DNA from: Aliivibrio sp. S4MY1
GTDB lineage: Bacteria; Pseudomonadota; Gammaproteobacteria; Enterobacterales; Vibrionaceae
NCBI RefSeq assembly: GCF_028765545.1
Contig: NZ_JARACP010000012.1
Location: 62,001 to 126,000 of the forward strand
DNA length: 64,000 nt
Direction of reading: 5' to 3'
Made by a program: the position numbers and the translations under genes. The notes under the pieces were generated by a model. That model was given only the letters and a program-made list of their open reading frames with translations, made no database searches and had not been told where the DNA came from. Shown one piece after another: positions 15,436 through 27,249 of the stretch; position 1 is the first letter of the stretch, and every line of letters starts with the position of its first letter.

Positions 15436-17457
15436 TCAAACAAAGATTTGATCTGACTGTTCGATTTGCCTTTTTATTTTTAGGTATTTCGCTGGATTTT
15501 CTTGATAGAATTGTGCCATTTTTTCAACTGGCGGGTATTTTTTGCTCTCTAATCCTTCCAGATAGTCTATTGGTAAAATTATTGTAGTTGTATAATCAAT
15601 CGAATCTTTAACTGTCTCTGTTTCTATCACAGGTAAAATATCAAACAATTCTTCGTTTTCAAGCTTGCGATCAACAGGAATAAATCTTGAATAACCATCA
15701 AAAAAGTCAACTTTCAAAAGATTTCTTCCAAATGGATTGTCTGCGTCTTTTTTATTGATCAAGTTCATAGATTTGATTATCTTTTTCAATTCTATATTTA
15801 GTTTTTCCCTTTTTTCAACATCTCTTTTTTCAGACACAACATCTATCAGTTCGTAAATCGAATCATTGGTATCTATGCTATTCTTGTGTCGCATATTGAT
15901 AGCTAATATATCGCTTTCAATAGCTTTCATCTGATCTTCATACATTTGAATTCGTAGTTCTTTTTTGGAGTAATCGTGTTGAACTTTTTCAAGCAATGAT
16001 GGAATCGTAATATTAGATATATTGTTAACCAACTGTTCAATTTCGACTTGTACTTGTGATTTTAGTAGATTTATTTGATATTGATCGTGCCGTAGTCTTG
16101 TCAGTTCTTCCATGACAGCACTATCGTCAACTTGATACCCAAGCACTCGTCCAATGTTAATGTTTCTGCAATAACTCAATAGATTATGTTCAAAAAACTC
16201 AACACGGTACGTATACGCATCACATTTACCTGATCGAGAATAACTACAAACTAAGTTTGCGTGTCTGCCTGAACGTTTATCATCATTTACTACATAGCTA
16301 TATCCACATTTAGGACACTTTAAAATCCCTTGCGCAATGTTTGCTACTCGCTTATTTGGTTTTGTATTTGATTGCTTTCTTTCACCCATCATCTTTCTTA
16401 ACATAAGAAACTCAATCTCTGTCAACAATGCAGGGTAAAATCCTTTTGCCGTATAAACAGGGATACGCACCTTTTTCCCTAATTTTTTTCTATCATACAG
16501 CCCTTGCTGAACATCCTTTTCTGTTGGGTAATAGTCTTTATGAAAGATCAGATTTCCAATCAATGATTCATTACTATCATCTGTAAGAACCTGATAAAAA
16601 GTGTGTGTTTGAAAACCTTTTTTTGTATCTTGTTTCTTTGAAAACTCGACTTTGAATTCGCCCTTAGTTATAGCATCATTTAAACGTCTGATTGACGAAG
16701 TTAGACCGTATCCATCAAGCATTCTTTCTAAGAAAAACTTCATTGCTTTTCTATTTTCTTCTATAAATTCAAAACCTCGATTATCTGGCTTCGGTTTAAG
16801 CCACCAAGGACAAGTTTTTGTCGGGTTTAAAGGATAATTCAGACCACCTCTTTGATCCTCAGTCAAATCGAAATAATCAATGACTTCTTGGCGTTTTTTC
16901 GACCAGTTTTCACGATGTCGCATTTCTTTCATTCGGCTCTCATTATGTGATCGAGAAAGCGTGAGAAGCGCAGAAAACAAGTCCAACATTCCCATATCTG
17001 ATTTGAGTGAGTTCAAGGAATAGATTTTTTGTTCATTTTCAGCCACAACTACGATGTTGCAGTATTCAACCAAATCTAAGAAAAGCTTGTTTGCAGTATG
17101 CAGATCTGAACGTGTTAATCGGTCAAGGGATTCTATGAAAAAGAATGTGTTTATCTCGCCCTTCTCGTTATACACTTTTGGAAGTTCACCACCTTTAAAC
17201 AGGTTTATCAGTTCTGATAACGAACCTTGCGTCATGTTTTTGCCACGGTATGCTGACACACCACGATCTTTCAGAGATATTATATCGTTGAGTGGAACAC
17301 CATGTGTTTCACAAAAATCAATTACATACCTTTGGGTCAATTCATCTTGTCGATACTCTGATAAACCTTCTTTTTGTATGCTTGTAGAAAATCGTGTGTA
17401 AGTGATCACTACGGGTTTAACGTTCGATACCACTACTGCTAAATCATTGAGTCTCAT
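15436..17457 (-). CDS. Large serine recombinase (integrase of the element)
   Basis: 673-residue large serine recombinase that would cut and rejoin attP and attB. The N-terminal resolvase domain starts near residue 15 with VVITYTRFSTSIQKEG (catalytic serine in RFS), has the conserved FIESLDRLTR segment near residue 110, and the RMKEMRHR helix near 175. A recombinase domain follows (GLTSSIRRLND), then a zinc ribbon with CPKCGYSY and paired cysteines CSYSRSGKC, then a long coiled coil (residues 455-560) as expected for directionality control. The length is normal to slightly long for the family. Its start codon is only about 60 bases from the interrupted host gene, the usual layout for an integrase next to its attachment site. 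Any excisionase is not obvious. Confidence 0.93.
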   Translation of the reverse strand: MRLNDLAVVVSNVKPVVITYTRFSTSIQKEGLSEYRQDELTQRYVIDFCETHGVPLNDIISLKDRGVSAYRGKNMTQGSLSELINLFKGGELPKVYNEKGEINTFFFIESLDRLTRSDLHTANKLFLDLVEYCNIVVVAENEQKIYSLNSLKSDMGMLDLFSALLTLSRSHNESRMKEMRHRENWSKKRQEVIDYFDLTEDQRGGLNYPLNPTKTCPWWLKPKPDNRGFEFIEENRKAMKFFLERMLDGYGLTSSIRRLNDAITKGEFKVEFSKKQDTKKGFQTHTFYQVLTDDSNESLIGNLIFHKDYYPTEKDVQQGLYDRKKLGKKVRIPVYTAKGFYPALLTEIEFLMLRKMMGERKQSNTKPNKRVANIAQGILKCPKCGYSYVVNDDKRSGRHANLVCSYSRSGKCDAYTYRVEFFEHNLLSYCRNINIGRVLGYQVDDSAVMEELTRLRHDQYQINLLKSQVQVEIEQLVNNISNITIPSLLEKVQHDYSKKELRIQMYEDQMKAIESDILAINMRHKNSIDTNDSIYELIDVVSEKRDVEKREKLNIELKKIIKSMNLINKKDADNPFGRNLLKVDFFDGYSRFIPVDRKLENEELFDILPVIETETVKDSIDYTTTIILPIDYLEGLESKKYPPVEKMAQFYQENPAKYLKIKRQIEQSDQIFV

Positions 17458-17521
17458 ATTTAAACTGACCTAAATGTTTCATTGTTTCGAACATAATACC
17501 GCTATAATCTTCTTTTTACTA
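17458..17521. other. Probable right attachment junction of the element
   Basis: Between the recombinase start and the first recognisable symporter codons. In frame with the downstream gene fragment, the codons from about 17521 read INKVMIIAPIGVF, as in intact dicarboxylate symporters. The frame closes with a stop at 17494, so the element-host join lies roughly between 17497 and 17521. The matching left half is outside the window, so the core bases cannot be fixed. Confidence 0.6.
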
Positions 17522-18204
17522 TTAACAAAGTAATGATTATCGCCCCTATCGGCGTTTTTGGTCTAATGGCGGAAGCCGTTGGTACTTTTGGTTTTGGCGC
17601 GTTAATGGTCGTATTTAAGCTGTTTATGGTTTATGTTGCCGCTATTTTTGTGTTCGGTTTTATCGCTTACCCATTAATGGTAGGTCTATTAACTAAAACT
17701 TCAGCCAAGAAATTCCTTCTTGCAATGAAAAAGCCACAAGCCGTTGCTCTATCTACAGCCTCTTCAATGGCTACACTGCCAGTAACAATGGAAACTGTTG
17801 AGAAAGACCTAGGTGTTCGCAACTCTACCGCCTCGTTTGTTCTGCCATTAGGCGCAACCATCAATATGTCTGGTAACGCAATTTACTACGGCTTAGTTGC
17901 TATCTTCTTTGCTCAGCTATTCAACATTGATTTATCAATTGGCGCTTATCTAGCAATTATTGTTACATCAACACTTGGGGCTGTTGGTCAAGCAGGTGTT
18001 CCTGGCCCATCATTCTTAGTGGTTGCGGTTTTACTTGCCGCAGGTATTCCTATTGAAGGCCTACCGCTTCTATTCGCTTTAGACCGTATCTTCGATATGA
18101 TCCGTACCGCGCTTAACATCACTGGTGATGCAGCGTGTGCTGTGATTGTTGATTCAATGGTTGAAACAACAGACACAATAGATACACCTATTGAAAATAA
18201 ATAA
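17521..18204 (+). pseudogene. 3' half of a dicarboxylate/Na+ symporter gene, split by the element
   Basis: C-terminal 220 residues or so of a DAACS-family (GltP/DctA-type) sodium:dicarboxylate or glutamate symporter. It has the conserved SSMATLPVTMETVEKDLGV re-entrant loop, the PLGATINMSGNA unwound helix motif and the terminal substrate-site helix (ALDRIFDMIRTALNITGDA). Family members are about 400-430 residues, so the first half is missing; it should lie on the far side of the element. No ribosome site or promoter precedes the ATG at 17533, so expression of a functional transporter is unlikely. It is followed by a terminator. Confidence 0.85.
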
Positions 18205-18237
18205 GCATAAGATTCATTCTCTTTAATAAAGATAATT

Positions 18238-18270
18238 AGGTCAATCCGTATGAATTGGCCTTTTCTTTTT
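18238..18270 (+). terminator. Terminator of the split symporter gene
   Basis: GGTCAAT/ATTGGCC arms with an eight-base loop, followed by TTTTCTTTTT. Confidence 0.7.
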
Positions 18271-18375
18271 CTATCTATTTCCGCAAAAATGTAACAAGCA
18301 ATTTTTAGCGATTCCCTCCCCTGTAAATTTTCGATACACTCGCTACATAATTAATTATTGGCTCAACCTATATAT

Positions 18376-18921
18376 ATGAAACAAATTTTAGATTTTATTC
18401 CACTGATCATCTTCTTCACTCTATACAAGATGTACGATATCTACACCGCAACAGGAGCACTAATCATTGCAACTGCAGTGCAGCTAATTGTAACTTATGC
18501 TCTATATAAGAAAGTTGAAAAGATGCAACTGATCACCTTTATTATGGTGACAGTCTTTGGTGGCATGACAATATTCTTGCATGATGACAACTTTATTAAA
18601 TGGAAAGTTACCATTGTTTATTGTGTGTTTGCAGCAGGTTTAATCGTTACCCACATTCTTGGTAAACCAGTGATTAAAAGCATGTTAGGCAAAGAAGTTA
18701 CCTTACCTGATGATAAATGGGCAAAGATTAATCACGCATGGGTGCTGTTCTTTACGGTTTGCGCGATTGCTAACTTGTACGTTGCATTCGAAATGCCACT
18801 TGATGTGTGGGTTAACTTTAAAGTCTTTGGTTTATTAGGCTTAACCTTCTTATATACTCTATTTACAGGCATGTACGTCTACAAACACATGCCAAAAGAA
18901 AAAAAAGAAGAACAAGAATAG
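18376..18921 (+). CDS. yciB: YciB/IspZ inner membrane protein
   Basis: 181-residue polytopic inner-membrane protein of the YciB (septation protein A, IspZ) family, implicated in cell envelope and membrane-potential homeostasis and linked to cell division. The start at [14 protein letters not shown] matches the family N terminus better than the upstream TTG frame. It has the typical FIPLIIFF start, the [14 protein letters not shown] helix and the N-H-A-W-x-L-F-F motif with conserved helix ends, about five membrane helices. It lies just before yciA and yciI, the same order as in other Vibrionaceae. Confidence 0.9.
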   Translation: MKQILDFIPLIIFFTLYKMYDIYTATGALIIATAVQLIVTYALYKKVEKMQLITFIMVTVFGGMTIFLHDDNFIKWKVTIVYCVFAAGLIVTHILGKPVIKSMLGKEVTLPDDKWAKINHAWVLFFTVCAIANLYVAFEMPLDVWVNFKVFGLLGLTFLYTLFTGMYVYKHMPKEKKEEQE

Positions 18922-18937
18922 CTAAAACGATAATGAT

Positions 18938-18966
18938 TAAGCCGTGTATACAATACGGCTTTTTTA
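18938..18966 (+). terminator. Terminator after yciB
   Basis: AAGCCGT/ACGGCTT arms followed by TTTTTT, 17 bases after the stop. Confidence 0.8.
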
Positions 18967-19013
18967 TGTGCTAAAATTGGCTTAACTTCATTTTAGTTGT
19001 ATTGGAAACCACT

Positions 19014-19424
19014 TTGACAACCCCAGATCACTTTGGACAAGCCCCTAAAGGCCAACTGCTTCTTCGTACTCTCTCTATGCCCGCTGACACCAACGCGAAT
19101 GGTGATATTTTTGGTGGTTGGATTATGTCACAGCTTGATTTAGCTGGTGGTATTTTAGCGAAAGAGATTTCAGGGGGACGCATTGTTACGGTTTCAGTAT
19201 CAAGTATTACCTTTAAAAAACCTGTAAAAGTAGGCGATGTGGTTTGCTGCTACGGTGAATGTGTGAAAATTGGCCATACTTCAATGTCAGTTAATCTTGA
19301 GGTATGGGTTAAGCCAATTAAAGAACACGGTGTTGGAGATCGCTTTATGGTTTGTGATGCCACTTTTAACTATGTTGCGATTGATTCGAGTGGAAAACCG
19401 CGTCCAATCCCTAAAACTGCGTAG
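19014..19424 (+). CDS. yciA: Acyl-CoA thioester hydrolase YciA
   Basis: 136-residue hotdog-fold acyl-CoA thioesterase of the YciA family, which hydrolyses a range of acyl-CoAs in the cytosol. The conserved PADTNANGDIFGGWIMSQLD segment carries the catalytic Asp and the Asn/Gly pocket; VGDVVCCYGECV and VWVK follow. No ATG exists before this motif; a TTG at 19014 preceded by GGAA fits, and a TTG at 19002 is the alternative. The length is close to the E. coli protein (132 residues). Confidence 0.88.
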   Translation: MTTPDHFGQAPKGQLLLRTLSMPADTNANGDIFGGWIMSQLDLAGGILAKEISGGRIVTVSVSSITFKKPVKVGDVVCCYGECVKIGHTSMSVNLEVWVKPIKEHGVGDRFMVCDATFNYVAIDSSGKPRPIPKTA

Positions 19425-19451
19425 TTATTAGAATTTTTCTGATTAATTCAT

Positions 19452-19484
19452 AAAAAGCTCTGGTTTATGGCTAGAGCTTTTTTT
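19452..19484 (+). terminator. Terminator after yciA
   Basis: AAAGCTCT/AGAGCTTT arms followed by a run of T. Confidence 0.75.
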
Positions 19485-19528
19485 ATGATGGCTATATCAA
19501 TGACGATACAACATAAAAGGACTCAACC

Positions 19529-19831
19529 ATGTGGTATGTAATTTTTTCTCAAGATGTTGAAAACAGCCTAGAGCGTCGTTTAAGTGTTCGTGAAAAACAT
19601 CTAGAGCGCCTTACCCTGCTACAAAATGAAGGTCGTTTATTGGTAGCAGGGCCAATGCCTGCAATCGACTCAGAAAACCCAGGAGAAGCAGGCTTTACTG
19701 GTTCAACGGTAATAGCTGACTTTACTTCATTAGAAGCAGCTCAAGAGTGGGCTAACAATGATCCATATATTGATGCCGGGGTTTATGCGAATGTCATCGT
19801 TAAACCATTTAAAAAAGTACTGCCCGCTTAA
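19529..19831 (+). CDS. yciI: YciI-family protein
   Basis: 100-residue protein of the YciI family (ferredoxin-like dimer of unknown enzymatic role). It has the family features [17 protein letters not shown], the LVAGPMPA and [12 protein letters not shown] segments with the conserved His-Asp pair (H near 24 in REKHLERL), and a [11 protein letters not shown] end. Close to E. coli YciI in length and pattern. It follows yciA; a terminator separates them. Confidence 0.9.
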   Translation: MWYVIFSQDVENSLERRLSVREKHLERLTLLQNEGRLLVAGPMPAIDSENPGEAGFTGSTVIADFTSLEAAQEWANNDPYIDAGVYANVIVKPFKKVLPA

Positions 19832-19905
19832 TTTCTTGTTTAAACATGACCTATTACTTTATTCATGTTCATAACTCACTTGTATTTAACTAAAAAAGAA
19901 TCACA

Positions 19906-20307
19906 ATGAAAAAACTTATTCTTACTGCGTTAAGCGCTATTCTACTTTCAGGTTGTGCTTCTAACGAACAACAACAAAAAATAGAAATGTTGGCAGACTA
20001 TCGGGCTAGTATTCTTGCCAGTACCCTTCCACTAGAGATGGGACAACTCACCTTAATTCAAGTAAAAGAGAAGCAAGGTGTCGTTGAAATGATCTTTTTA
20101 GACAGTGGCGCTGGTGAAATGAGTACTAATCAAATCATTGAAAACAGCATCACAACTTACTGTAAAGATAAGGAAATCCGCCCTGTACTAGAAAAAGGCG
20201 TTTCTTATCGTTACCTAATTCGTAACTCTCGTGGCCAAAAACAAAACGATATTTTTGTTAATGAACAGTCGTGTTTAGATCGTGAACAAATGAACGAAGA
20301 AAAATAA
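19906..20307 (+). CDS. gspS: Type II secretion pilotin-like lipoprotein (GspS/AspS type)
   Basis: 133-residue outer-membrane lipoprotein with a signal and lipobox LLSGCAS. The mature part has the hallmarks of the Vibrio GspS-beta/AspS pilotin: a helical N-terminal piece (IEMLADYRASILASTLP), a central strand region and two cysteines (TTYC near 85 and EQSC near 123) that would form a disulfide. Pilotins deliver the secretin GspD to the outer membrane. The gene is unlinked to other gsp genes, as in Vibrio cholerae. Family call is by recall of the pattern; moderate confidence. Confidence 0.6.
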   Translation: MKKLILTALSAILLSGCASNEQQQKIEMLADYRASILASTLPLEMGQLTLIQVKEKQGVVEMIFLDSGAGEMSTNQIIENSITTYCKDKEIRPVLEKGVSYRYLIRNSRGQKQNDIFVNEQSCLDREQMNEEK

Positions 20308-20326
20308 AGTTCATACCGACAGAGAA

Positions 20327-20365
20327 TAAAAAGCCCTCTCACTAATAATAATGAGAGGGCTTTTC
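20327..20365. terminator. Bidirectional terminator between convergent genes
   Basis: AAAAGCCCTCTCA/TGAGAGGGCTTTT with a ten-base loop, between genes ending at 20307 (plus) and 20387 (minus). Confidence 0.9.
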
Positions 20366-20386
20366 TAAATTTATACCGCTTATAAA

Positions 20387-21322
20387 CTAACGGGTAAAAC
20401 GCATCACTTTTAAGCCGCTTTCAGGGTTAATATCTGCAAACTCTGGCGGGTTATCTAAACGCTCTACAAACTTCAGCTCTGGCGCTTCCTCTGCCATTCC
20501 ATCAATTAAGAAATCAGTAGATACCGCCGGTGAATTCACACAAGCTAGCACTTCACCCGTTTCACTCAATAAACTAGGTAAACGACGTAAGATCTTTTGA
20601 TAATCTTTAGTTAATGCAAAACTGCCTTTTTGAAAACTTGGCGGATCAATAATGATCAAATCATACAAACCCAGTTTCTTAATCTTGCCCCAAGACTTAA
20701 AGATATCATGACCTAAGAATTTTACTTTTGATAAATCGTGTTCGTTTAAACGGTGGTTATCACGACCACGGCTCAGCGGACCTTTCGCCATATCTAAATT
20801 AACCACTTGAGTTGCGCCACCCGCAATCGCAGCAACAGAAAAGCCACACGTATATGCAAACAAGTTTAATACCGATTTACCTTCACTGTGCGCTTGAACC
20901 CATTTACGACCATAGCGCATATCTAAAAATAGCCCCATGTTCTGATTCTTTTTAAGCTCTAGCTGATATTTCAAACCATTTTCTACAGCAACAGGGAAAG
21001 AATCTTCACTGCCCCACACGACTTGAGTAGGTGCTAATTCTTGATAACGGTGTTGTAATAAAATAGCTTGGCCTTTAGCATTTTTCCATGCATCTGATCC
21101 GGCAAAGGCGTTCAACTTTGATTCTAGAGCTTCAACAAAAGCAGGATCTTGCTCTTTAAATAGCGCCACGACTAGTTGACCTTGAAGCCAATCAACGGTG
21201 AGCTGTTCTAAACCTTCAAAACATTGTCCACGACCATGGAATAAACGACGAAGCTCATTCTGTGATGTTGCTAACTGTGCTTCTAAATGGGTAAATAACG
21301 TATCTAATGCTTCTATCTTCAT
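20387..21322 (-). CDS. SAM-dependent methyltransferase, RlmI/RlmK-like
   Basis: 311-residue class I methyltransferase. Motif I is VLNLFAYTCGFSVAAIAGGA, with VVNLDMAKGPLSRGRDNHRLN after it, and the catalytic-type motif DLIIIDPPSFQKGSFAL around residue 220. These are shared by COG1092 family RNA cytosine methyltransferases (RlmI, RlmK C-terminal), but the PUA domain of RlmI is absent, so the substrate is uncertain. Its start overlaps the stop of the upstream pseudouridine synthase by four bases (ATGA), so the two RNA-modifying-type genes are an operon. Confidence 0.82.
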   Translation of the reverse strand: MKIEALDTLFTHLEAQLATSQNELRRLFHGRGQCFEGLEQLTVDWLQGQLVVALFKEQDPAFVEALESKLNAFAGSDAWKNAKGQAILLQHRYQELAPTQVVWGSEDSFPVAVENGLKYQLELKKNQNMGLFLDMRYGRKWVQAHSEGKSVLNLFAYTCGFSVAAIAGGATQVVNLDMAKGPLSRGRDNHRLNEHDLSKVKFLGHDIFKSWGKIKKLGLYDLIIIDPPSFQKGSFALTKDYQKILRRLPSLLSETGEVLACVNSPAVSTDFLIDGMAEEAPELKFVERLDNPPEFADINPESGLKVMRFTR

Positions 21323-22005
21323 GATTTCTTCTTAATCTCTGGCCAAGTTAATGTCCACGGTGTTTGCCACTGCGCTAATCCTACTTGAATGGTGTCATCT
21401 TGCCACTCTTCGCCTTGTTTTGGGACTTCTACAAATTCAAACGCTTGTTCTTGATAAGTAAAGCGTAAAGCATACGCATGAAGATAACCGCGATCTGCTT
21501 TAGATGAGCTATAAATTGAATCACCCAAAATACCCGAACCGACACTCTTTAATGCGACTCGAATTTGATGAGTTTTACCAGTATGAGGCTTACATAAAAA
21601 TAGACGATTGCCATTATGTGCAGCCGTTGAGAAAAACTGAGTAATTGCAGGGTTTTCTTTACTGTTGATCAGCTTCCATGATGCTCTACGTGAACGCTCC
21701 ATATCGCCAATAACCAGACCTTGTTTTTTCTTAGGCTTTTTATCACCAATCGCAAGATAGTATTTTTCAACTAAACGCTTTGCAAATAGCTGTGATAATT
21801 CACTGGCTGCTGATTGGTTTCTCCCAATAAGCAATAGCCCTGATGTCATCTTGTCTAAACGATGAATTAAATAAAGCTGCTTATCTCCACTAACTTTAGC
21901 TAACTCAATCAATAATGAGGTTTCACCGTCGTCTTTATGAACACTGATGTTTGGGTGCTTATTTATAACAAGAAAATCTGAATTTTGATAAAGGATATCG
22001 AACAT
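21319..22005 (-). CDS. RluA-family pseudouridine synthase
   Basis: 228-residue pseudouridine synthase of the RluA/TruC type. The catalytic HRLDKMTSGLLLI motif carries the essential Asp near residue 68, and KPHTGKTHQIRVAL is the conserved uracil-binding motif. The start MFDILYQNSD is chosen over an upstream TTG because AGGAG lies five bases before it. It has no S4 domain, as in the short TruC or RluA subfamilies. Target RNA site not assignable. Coupled to the methyltransferase by a four-base overlap. Confidence 0.85.
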   Translation of the reverse strand: MFDILYQNSDFLVINKHPNISVHKDDGETSLLIELAKVSGDKQLYLIHRLDKMTSGLLLIGRNQSAASELSQLFAKRLVEKYYLAIGDKKPKKKQGLVIGDMERSRRASWKLINSKENPAITQFFSTAAHNGNRLFLCKPHTGKTHQIRVALKSVGSGILGDSIYSSSKADRGYLHAYALRFTYQEQAFEFVEVPKQGEEWQDDTIQVGLAQWQTPWTLTWPEIKKKS

Positions 22006-22060
22006 TGGCGCTCCTAAAATTGAGCGCAGAGTATAGCGAGGATGGTATCTCAATTCCAAT

Positions 22061-22087
22061 AAAAACGCCGATCAGATGATCGGCGTT
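22061..22087. terminator. Terminator at the end of the his operon
   Basis: AACGCCGATCA/TGATCGGCGTT with a two-base loop and T tract on the minus strand. It lies between hisIE and the upstream end of the rlu-like operon. Confidence 0.85.
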
Positions 22088-22113
22088 GAGTTATTATTTG
22101 TAATTAAAGAGTC

Positions 22114-22730
22114 TTACTTATGACGTTCTTTCAGTTTATTAATAACATCATCGAACGATAGACCTTGATCTTGAAGCAGAACAAACAAGTGGTACATTAA
22201 ATCTGCTGATTCACACACTAACTCCGCCTTGTCACCCGACGTCGCTGCAAGCGCGACTTCAACGCCTTCTTCGCCAACTTTCTGCGATATACGTTTGGTG
22301 CCACGGGCATAGAGACTTGCTGTGTAAGATGAGTCAGGATCAGCATTCTTACGCTCGGCAAGTAGCTGTTCCAACTGATGAAGCCACACCAATTGCGTTT
22401 CTTCGGTTTTATCGCCATCCCAACAAGTGGTTGTTCCTGTGTGGCACGTTGGGCCTACTGGATTAACTTTAATAAGCAAAGTATCGTTATCGCAATCTAG
22501 AGAAATATTAACTAGATTCAAGCTATTGCCAGACTCTTCGCCTTTGGTCCATAAACGATTTTTAGTTCGAGAGAAAAATGTAATCTTCTCTGTTTCTAAT
22601 GTTTTCGACAGTGCTTCTTGGTTCATGTAACCCATCATCAATACTTGGCTTGAACCAAAATCTTGAATAATAGCAGGCACTAACCCATCAACTTTTTCCC
22701 AATCAATTCGTGTTGCTAATTCTTGTTGGC

Positions 22731-22734
<4 letters not shown>
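22114..22734 (-). CDS. hisIE: Phosphoribosyl-AMP cyclohydrolase / PR-ATP pyrophosphatase
   Basis: 206-residue bifunctional HisIE, steps 2 and 3 of histidine synthesis. The N-terminal cyclohydrolase has [10 protein letters not shown] and [12 protein letters not shown] with the zinc cysteines; the C-terminal pyrophosphatase (from about residue 115) has the MazG-like [11 protein letters not shown] and [13 protein letters not shown] motifs. Its start overlaps the hisF stop by four bases, so it is coupled and the last gene of the operon before the terminator. Confidence 0.96.
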
Positions 22735-24265
<1,531 letters not shown>

Positions 24266-24293
24266 TTATTTACGCTATCAAATACTGTACTTT

Positions 24294-24421
24294 CAGAGTA
24301 ATAGAGTTCAGATCGCTTAGCTTGAAGAATTCAGAAAAGCCGCTATAACATTGATTATCACCTCACCTTCCTCTGAACTCTGCAAGGGAGCTTACGACCG
24401 ATCTGAACTCTTTCTATTCTG
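24294..24421. repeat. ERIC-like 128-bp imperfect palindrome between hisH and hisA
   Basis: A 22/23-base inverted repeat (CAGAGTAATAGAGTTCAGAT.. at 24294-24315 and its near complement at 24399-24421, with AGAGTTCAGATCG perfect) flanks a core that continues to pair imperfectly. The total length of 128 bp and a GGGAGCTTAC core are like enterobacterial repetitive intergenic consensus (ERIC) elements known from Vibrio. The transcript would fold into one long stem inside the his mRNA. Assignment as ERIC is by length and core, not by database match. Confidence 0.55.
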
Positions 24422-24431
24422 CCCCTTTCTT

Positions 24432-25046
24432 TTACAACTCCAAAAAGTTCTGAATAAGCTTTGAACCTACTTTACTTGAGCGCTCTGGGTGAAACTGAAC
24501 ACCATAATAATTACCCGCTTGTAATGCTGCAGTAAACGGCTGTCCATAGTCACACGATGCAATGGTGTAATCACCCACTTGCATGCCAAAGCTGTGTACA
24601 AAATAAAAATAACTTTTCTCTGGAATGTCTTTAAACAGCGGATTACCTTCCACTGACTTAATGGTATTCCACCCCATATGGGGCAGTGGTAAATCTCCTG
24701 TTTGAAGCTTACGAACTTCACCATCACATAAACCTAAGCAATCCACAATTTGATCTGCTTTTTGGCCTTTCTCTTCAGAGAGTTTACCTAGCAGTTGCAT
24801 ACCTAAACAGATACCCAATAGCGGCTTTTTAACTTGTTTAACCAACTCAATAAGGTCACGTTCAGCCAAGTTTTTCATTGCTTCACTTGCTGTACCAACA
24901 CCCGGTAAAAATAACTTATCCGCAGCTAAAACCACTTGTGGATCTTTGCTTATCGTAACGTCATAACCCAAACGCTCAATCGCAAATCTCACTGACGATA
25001 CGTTAGAACAGCCCGTATCAATAATAACGACATTTTGTTTTGTCAT
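24432..25046 (-). CDS. hisH: Imidazole glycerol phosphate synthase amidotransferase HisH
   Basis: 204-residue class I glutamine amidotransferase that feeds ammonia to HisF. The nucleophile motif is [17 protein letters not shown] (Cys near 79), with catalytic His and Glu in [12 protein letters not shown]. The ATG at 25046 is preferred because AGGAG lies five bases upstream; an in-frame GTG six bases earlier is the alternative. Eight bases separate it from hisB. Confidence 0.96.
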   Translation of the reverse strand: MTKQNVVIIDTGCSNVSSVRFAIERLGYDVTISKDPQVVLAADKLFLPGVGTASEAMKNLAERDLIELVKQVKKPLLGICLGMQLLGKLSEEKGQKADQIVDCLGLCDGEVRKLQTGDLPLPHMGWNTIKSVEGNPLFKDIPEKSYFYFVHSFGMQVGDYTIASCDYGQPFTAALQAGNYYGVQFHPERSSKVGSKLIQNFLEL

Positions 25047-25054
25047 AGTCACTC

Positions 25055-26128
25055 CTACAGTACACCTTTTGAGCTTGGCAGTTCATTTCCTTCCACTTTA
25101 ATCGCTTGGCGTAACGTACGACCAAACGCTTTAAATAGGCTTTCAATAATGTGGTGATCATTATGACCAGCAGAAGAAAGGTGTAACGTACAAGCAAGGG
25201 TATCCGTTAACGAGCGGAAGAAGTGAACCACCATTTCTGTTGATAAATCCCCTACTTGATCACGGCTAAATTCCGCATCAAATTTCAGATATGGGCGACC
25301 TGATAAATCTAACGCACATTGGGCTAAACACTCATCCATTGGTAAGCTAAAACCAAAGCGACCAATGCCTCGTTTGTCACCCAAGGCTTCTTTTAACGCT
25401 TCACCTAGTGCAAGAGCCGTATCTTCAATAGTGTGGTGATCATCAATGTGTAAGTCACCCTCTACATTGATCTTCATTTGGAAACCGCCGTGCGTAGCGA
25501 TTTGATCAAGCATGTGATCAAAGAAGCCAAGGCCAGTACTGATCTCATTTCCACCTTGCTCATCCAAATTAACAAACACTTTAATGTCCGTTTCTTTGGT
25601 TGTACGTATTACTTCTGCAGTTCGTGCATTTACGGTCAGATCTTTTAAGATCGCAGGCCAATTCATTGTCTCAGGGTTATATTGAATACCACGGATCGCC
25701 ATGTTCTCTGCTAGTTGAAGATCCGTTTGACGATCACCAATCACGACTGAGTGTTGAAAATCCACTTTTCCACCTTGAAGATATTCTTTTACCATGCCTA
25801 ACTTTGGTTTGCGGCATGAGCAGTTGTCTTCTTCAAAGTGAGGACAGATCAGTACATCATCAAACTTCACGCCTTGAGATTCAAAAAACTCCATCATCAT
25901 ATTGTGTGGCGCATCAAACTCATCTTGTGGGTAGCTATCTGTACCTAAACCGTCTTGGTTGGTTACCATCACTAAACGGTAACCGGCATCTTGAAGAGAA
26001 AGTAGAGAAGGAATAACCAAAGGTTCAAACTTTAGCTTATCTAAACGGTCTACTTGAAAATCCACCGGCGGCTCAACAATTAAGGTGCCATCACGATCGA
26101 TAAATAAAATCTTTTGTTGTTTGCTCAC
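25055..26128 (-). CDS. hisB: Histidinol-phosphatase / IGP dehydratase HisB
   Basis: 357-residue bifunctional enzyme. The N-terminal HAD phosphatase (steps 9) starts with [15 protein letters not shown] and has a zinc-binding segment [15 protein letters not shown]; the C-terminal IGP dehydratase (step 7) from about residue 170 has [18 protein letters not shown] and [17 protein letters not shown] with metal-binding histidines. The fused arrangement is typical of gammaproteobacteria. Confidence 0.96.
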   Translation of the reverse strand: MSKQQKILFIDRDGTLIVEPPVDFQVDRLDKLKFEPLVIPSLLSLQDAGYRLVMVTNQDGLGTDSYPQDEFDAPHNMMMEFFESQGVKFDDVLICPHFEEDNCSCRKPKLGMVKEYLQGGKVDFQHSVVIGDRQTDLQLAENMAIRGIQYNPETMNWPAILKDLTVNARTAEVIRTTKETDIKVFVNLDEQGGNEISTGLGFFDHMLDQIATHGGFQMKINVEGDLHIDDHHTIEDTALALGEALKEALGDKRGIGRFGFSLPMDECLAQCALDLSGRPYLKFDAEFSRDQVGDLSTEMVVHFFRSLTDTLACTLHLSSAGHNDHHIIESLFKAFGRTLRQAIKVEGNELPSSKGVL

Positions 26129-26161
26129 AGGAACGTCCTTTTAATTTTTCTTTTTTTAATT

Positions 26162-26197
26162 TTATCCCCAACGCCTTATTCCTAAGCTTGGGGATAA
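26162..26197. repeat. Intercistronic hairpin between hisC and hisB
   Basis: TTATCCCCAA/TTGGGGATAA perfect ten-base arms with a sixteen-base loop, right after the hisC stop. There is no T run on the operon strand, so it is not a classic terminator; it may stabilise mRNA. Confidence 0.6.
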
Positions 26198-26199
26198 CA

Positions 26200-27249
<1,050 letters not shown>

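Noticed and set aside
15436-17457. Recombinase considered as a transposon resolvase
   Set aside because: At 673 residues with recombinase domain, zinc ribbon and coiled coil it is of the large integrase type; no transposase or resolution site is visible.
1-17457. Known anti-phage defence or toxin-antitoxin systems in the element
   Set aside because: I looked for restriction endonucleases, CBASS, retrons, Gabija, RelE/HigB or VapC-like toxins and saw no recognisable signature; unknown genes remain possible.
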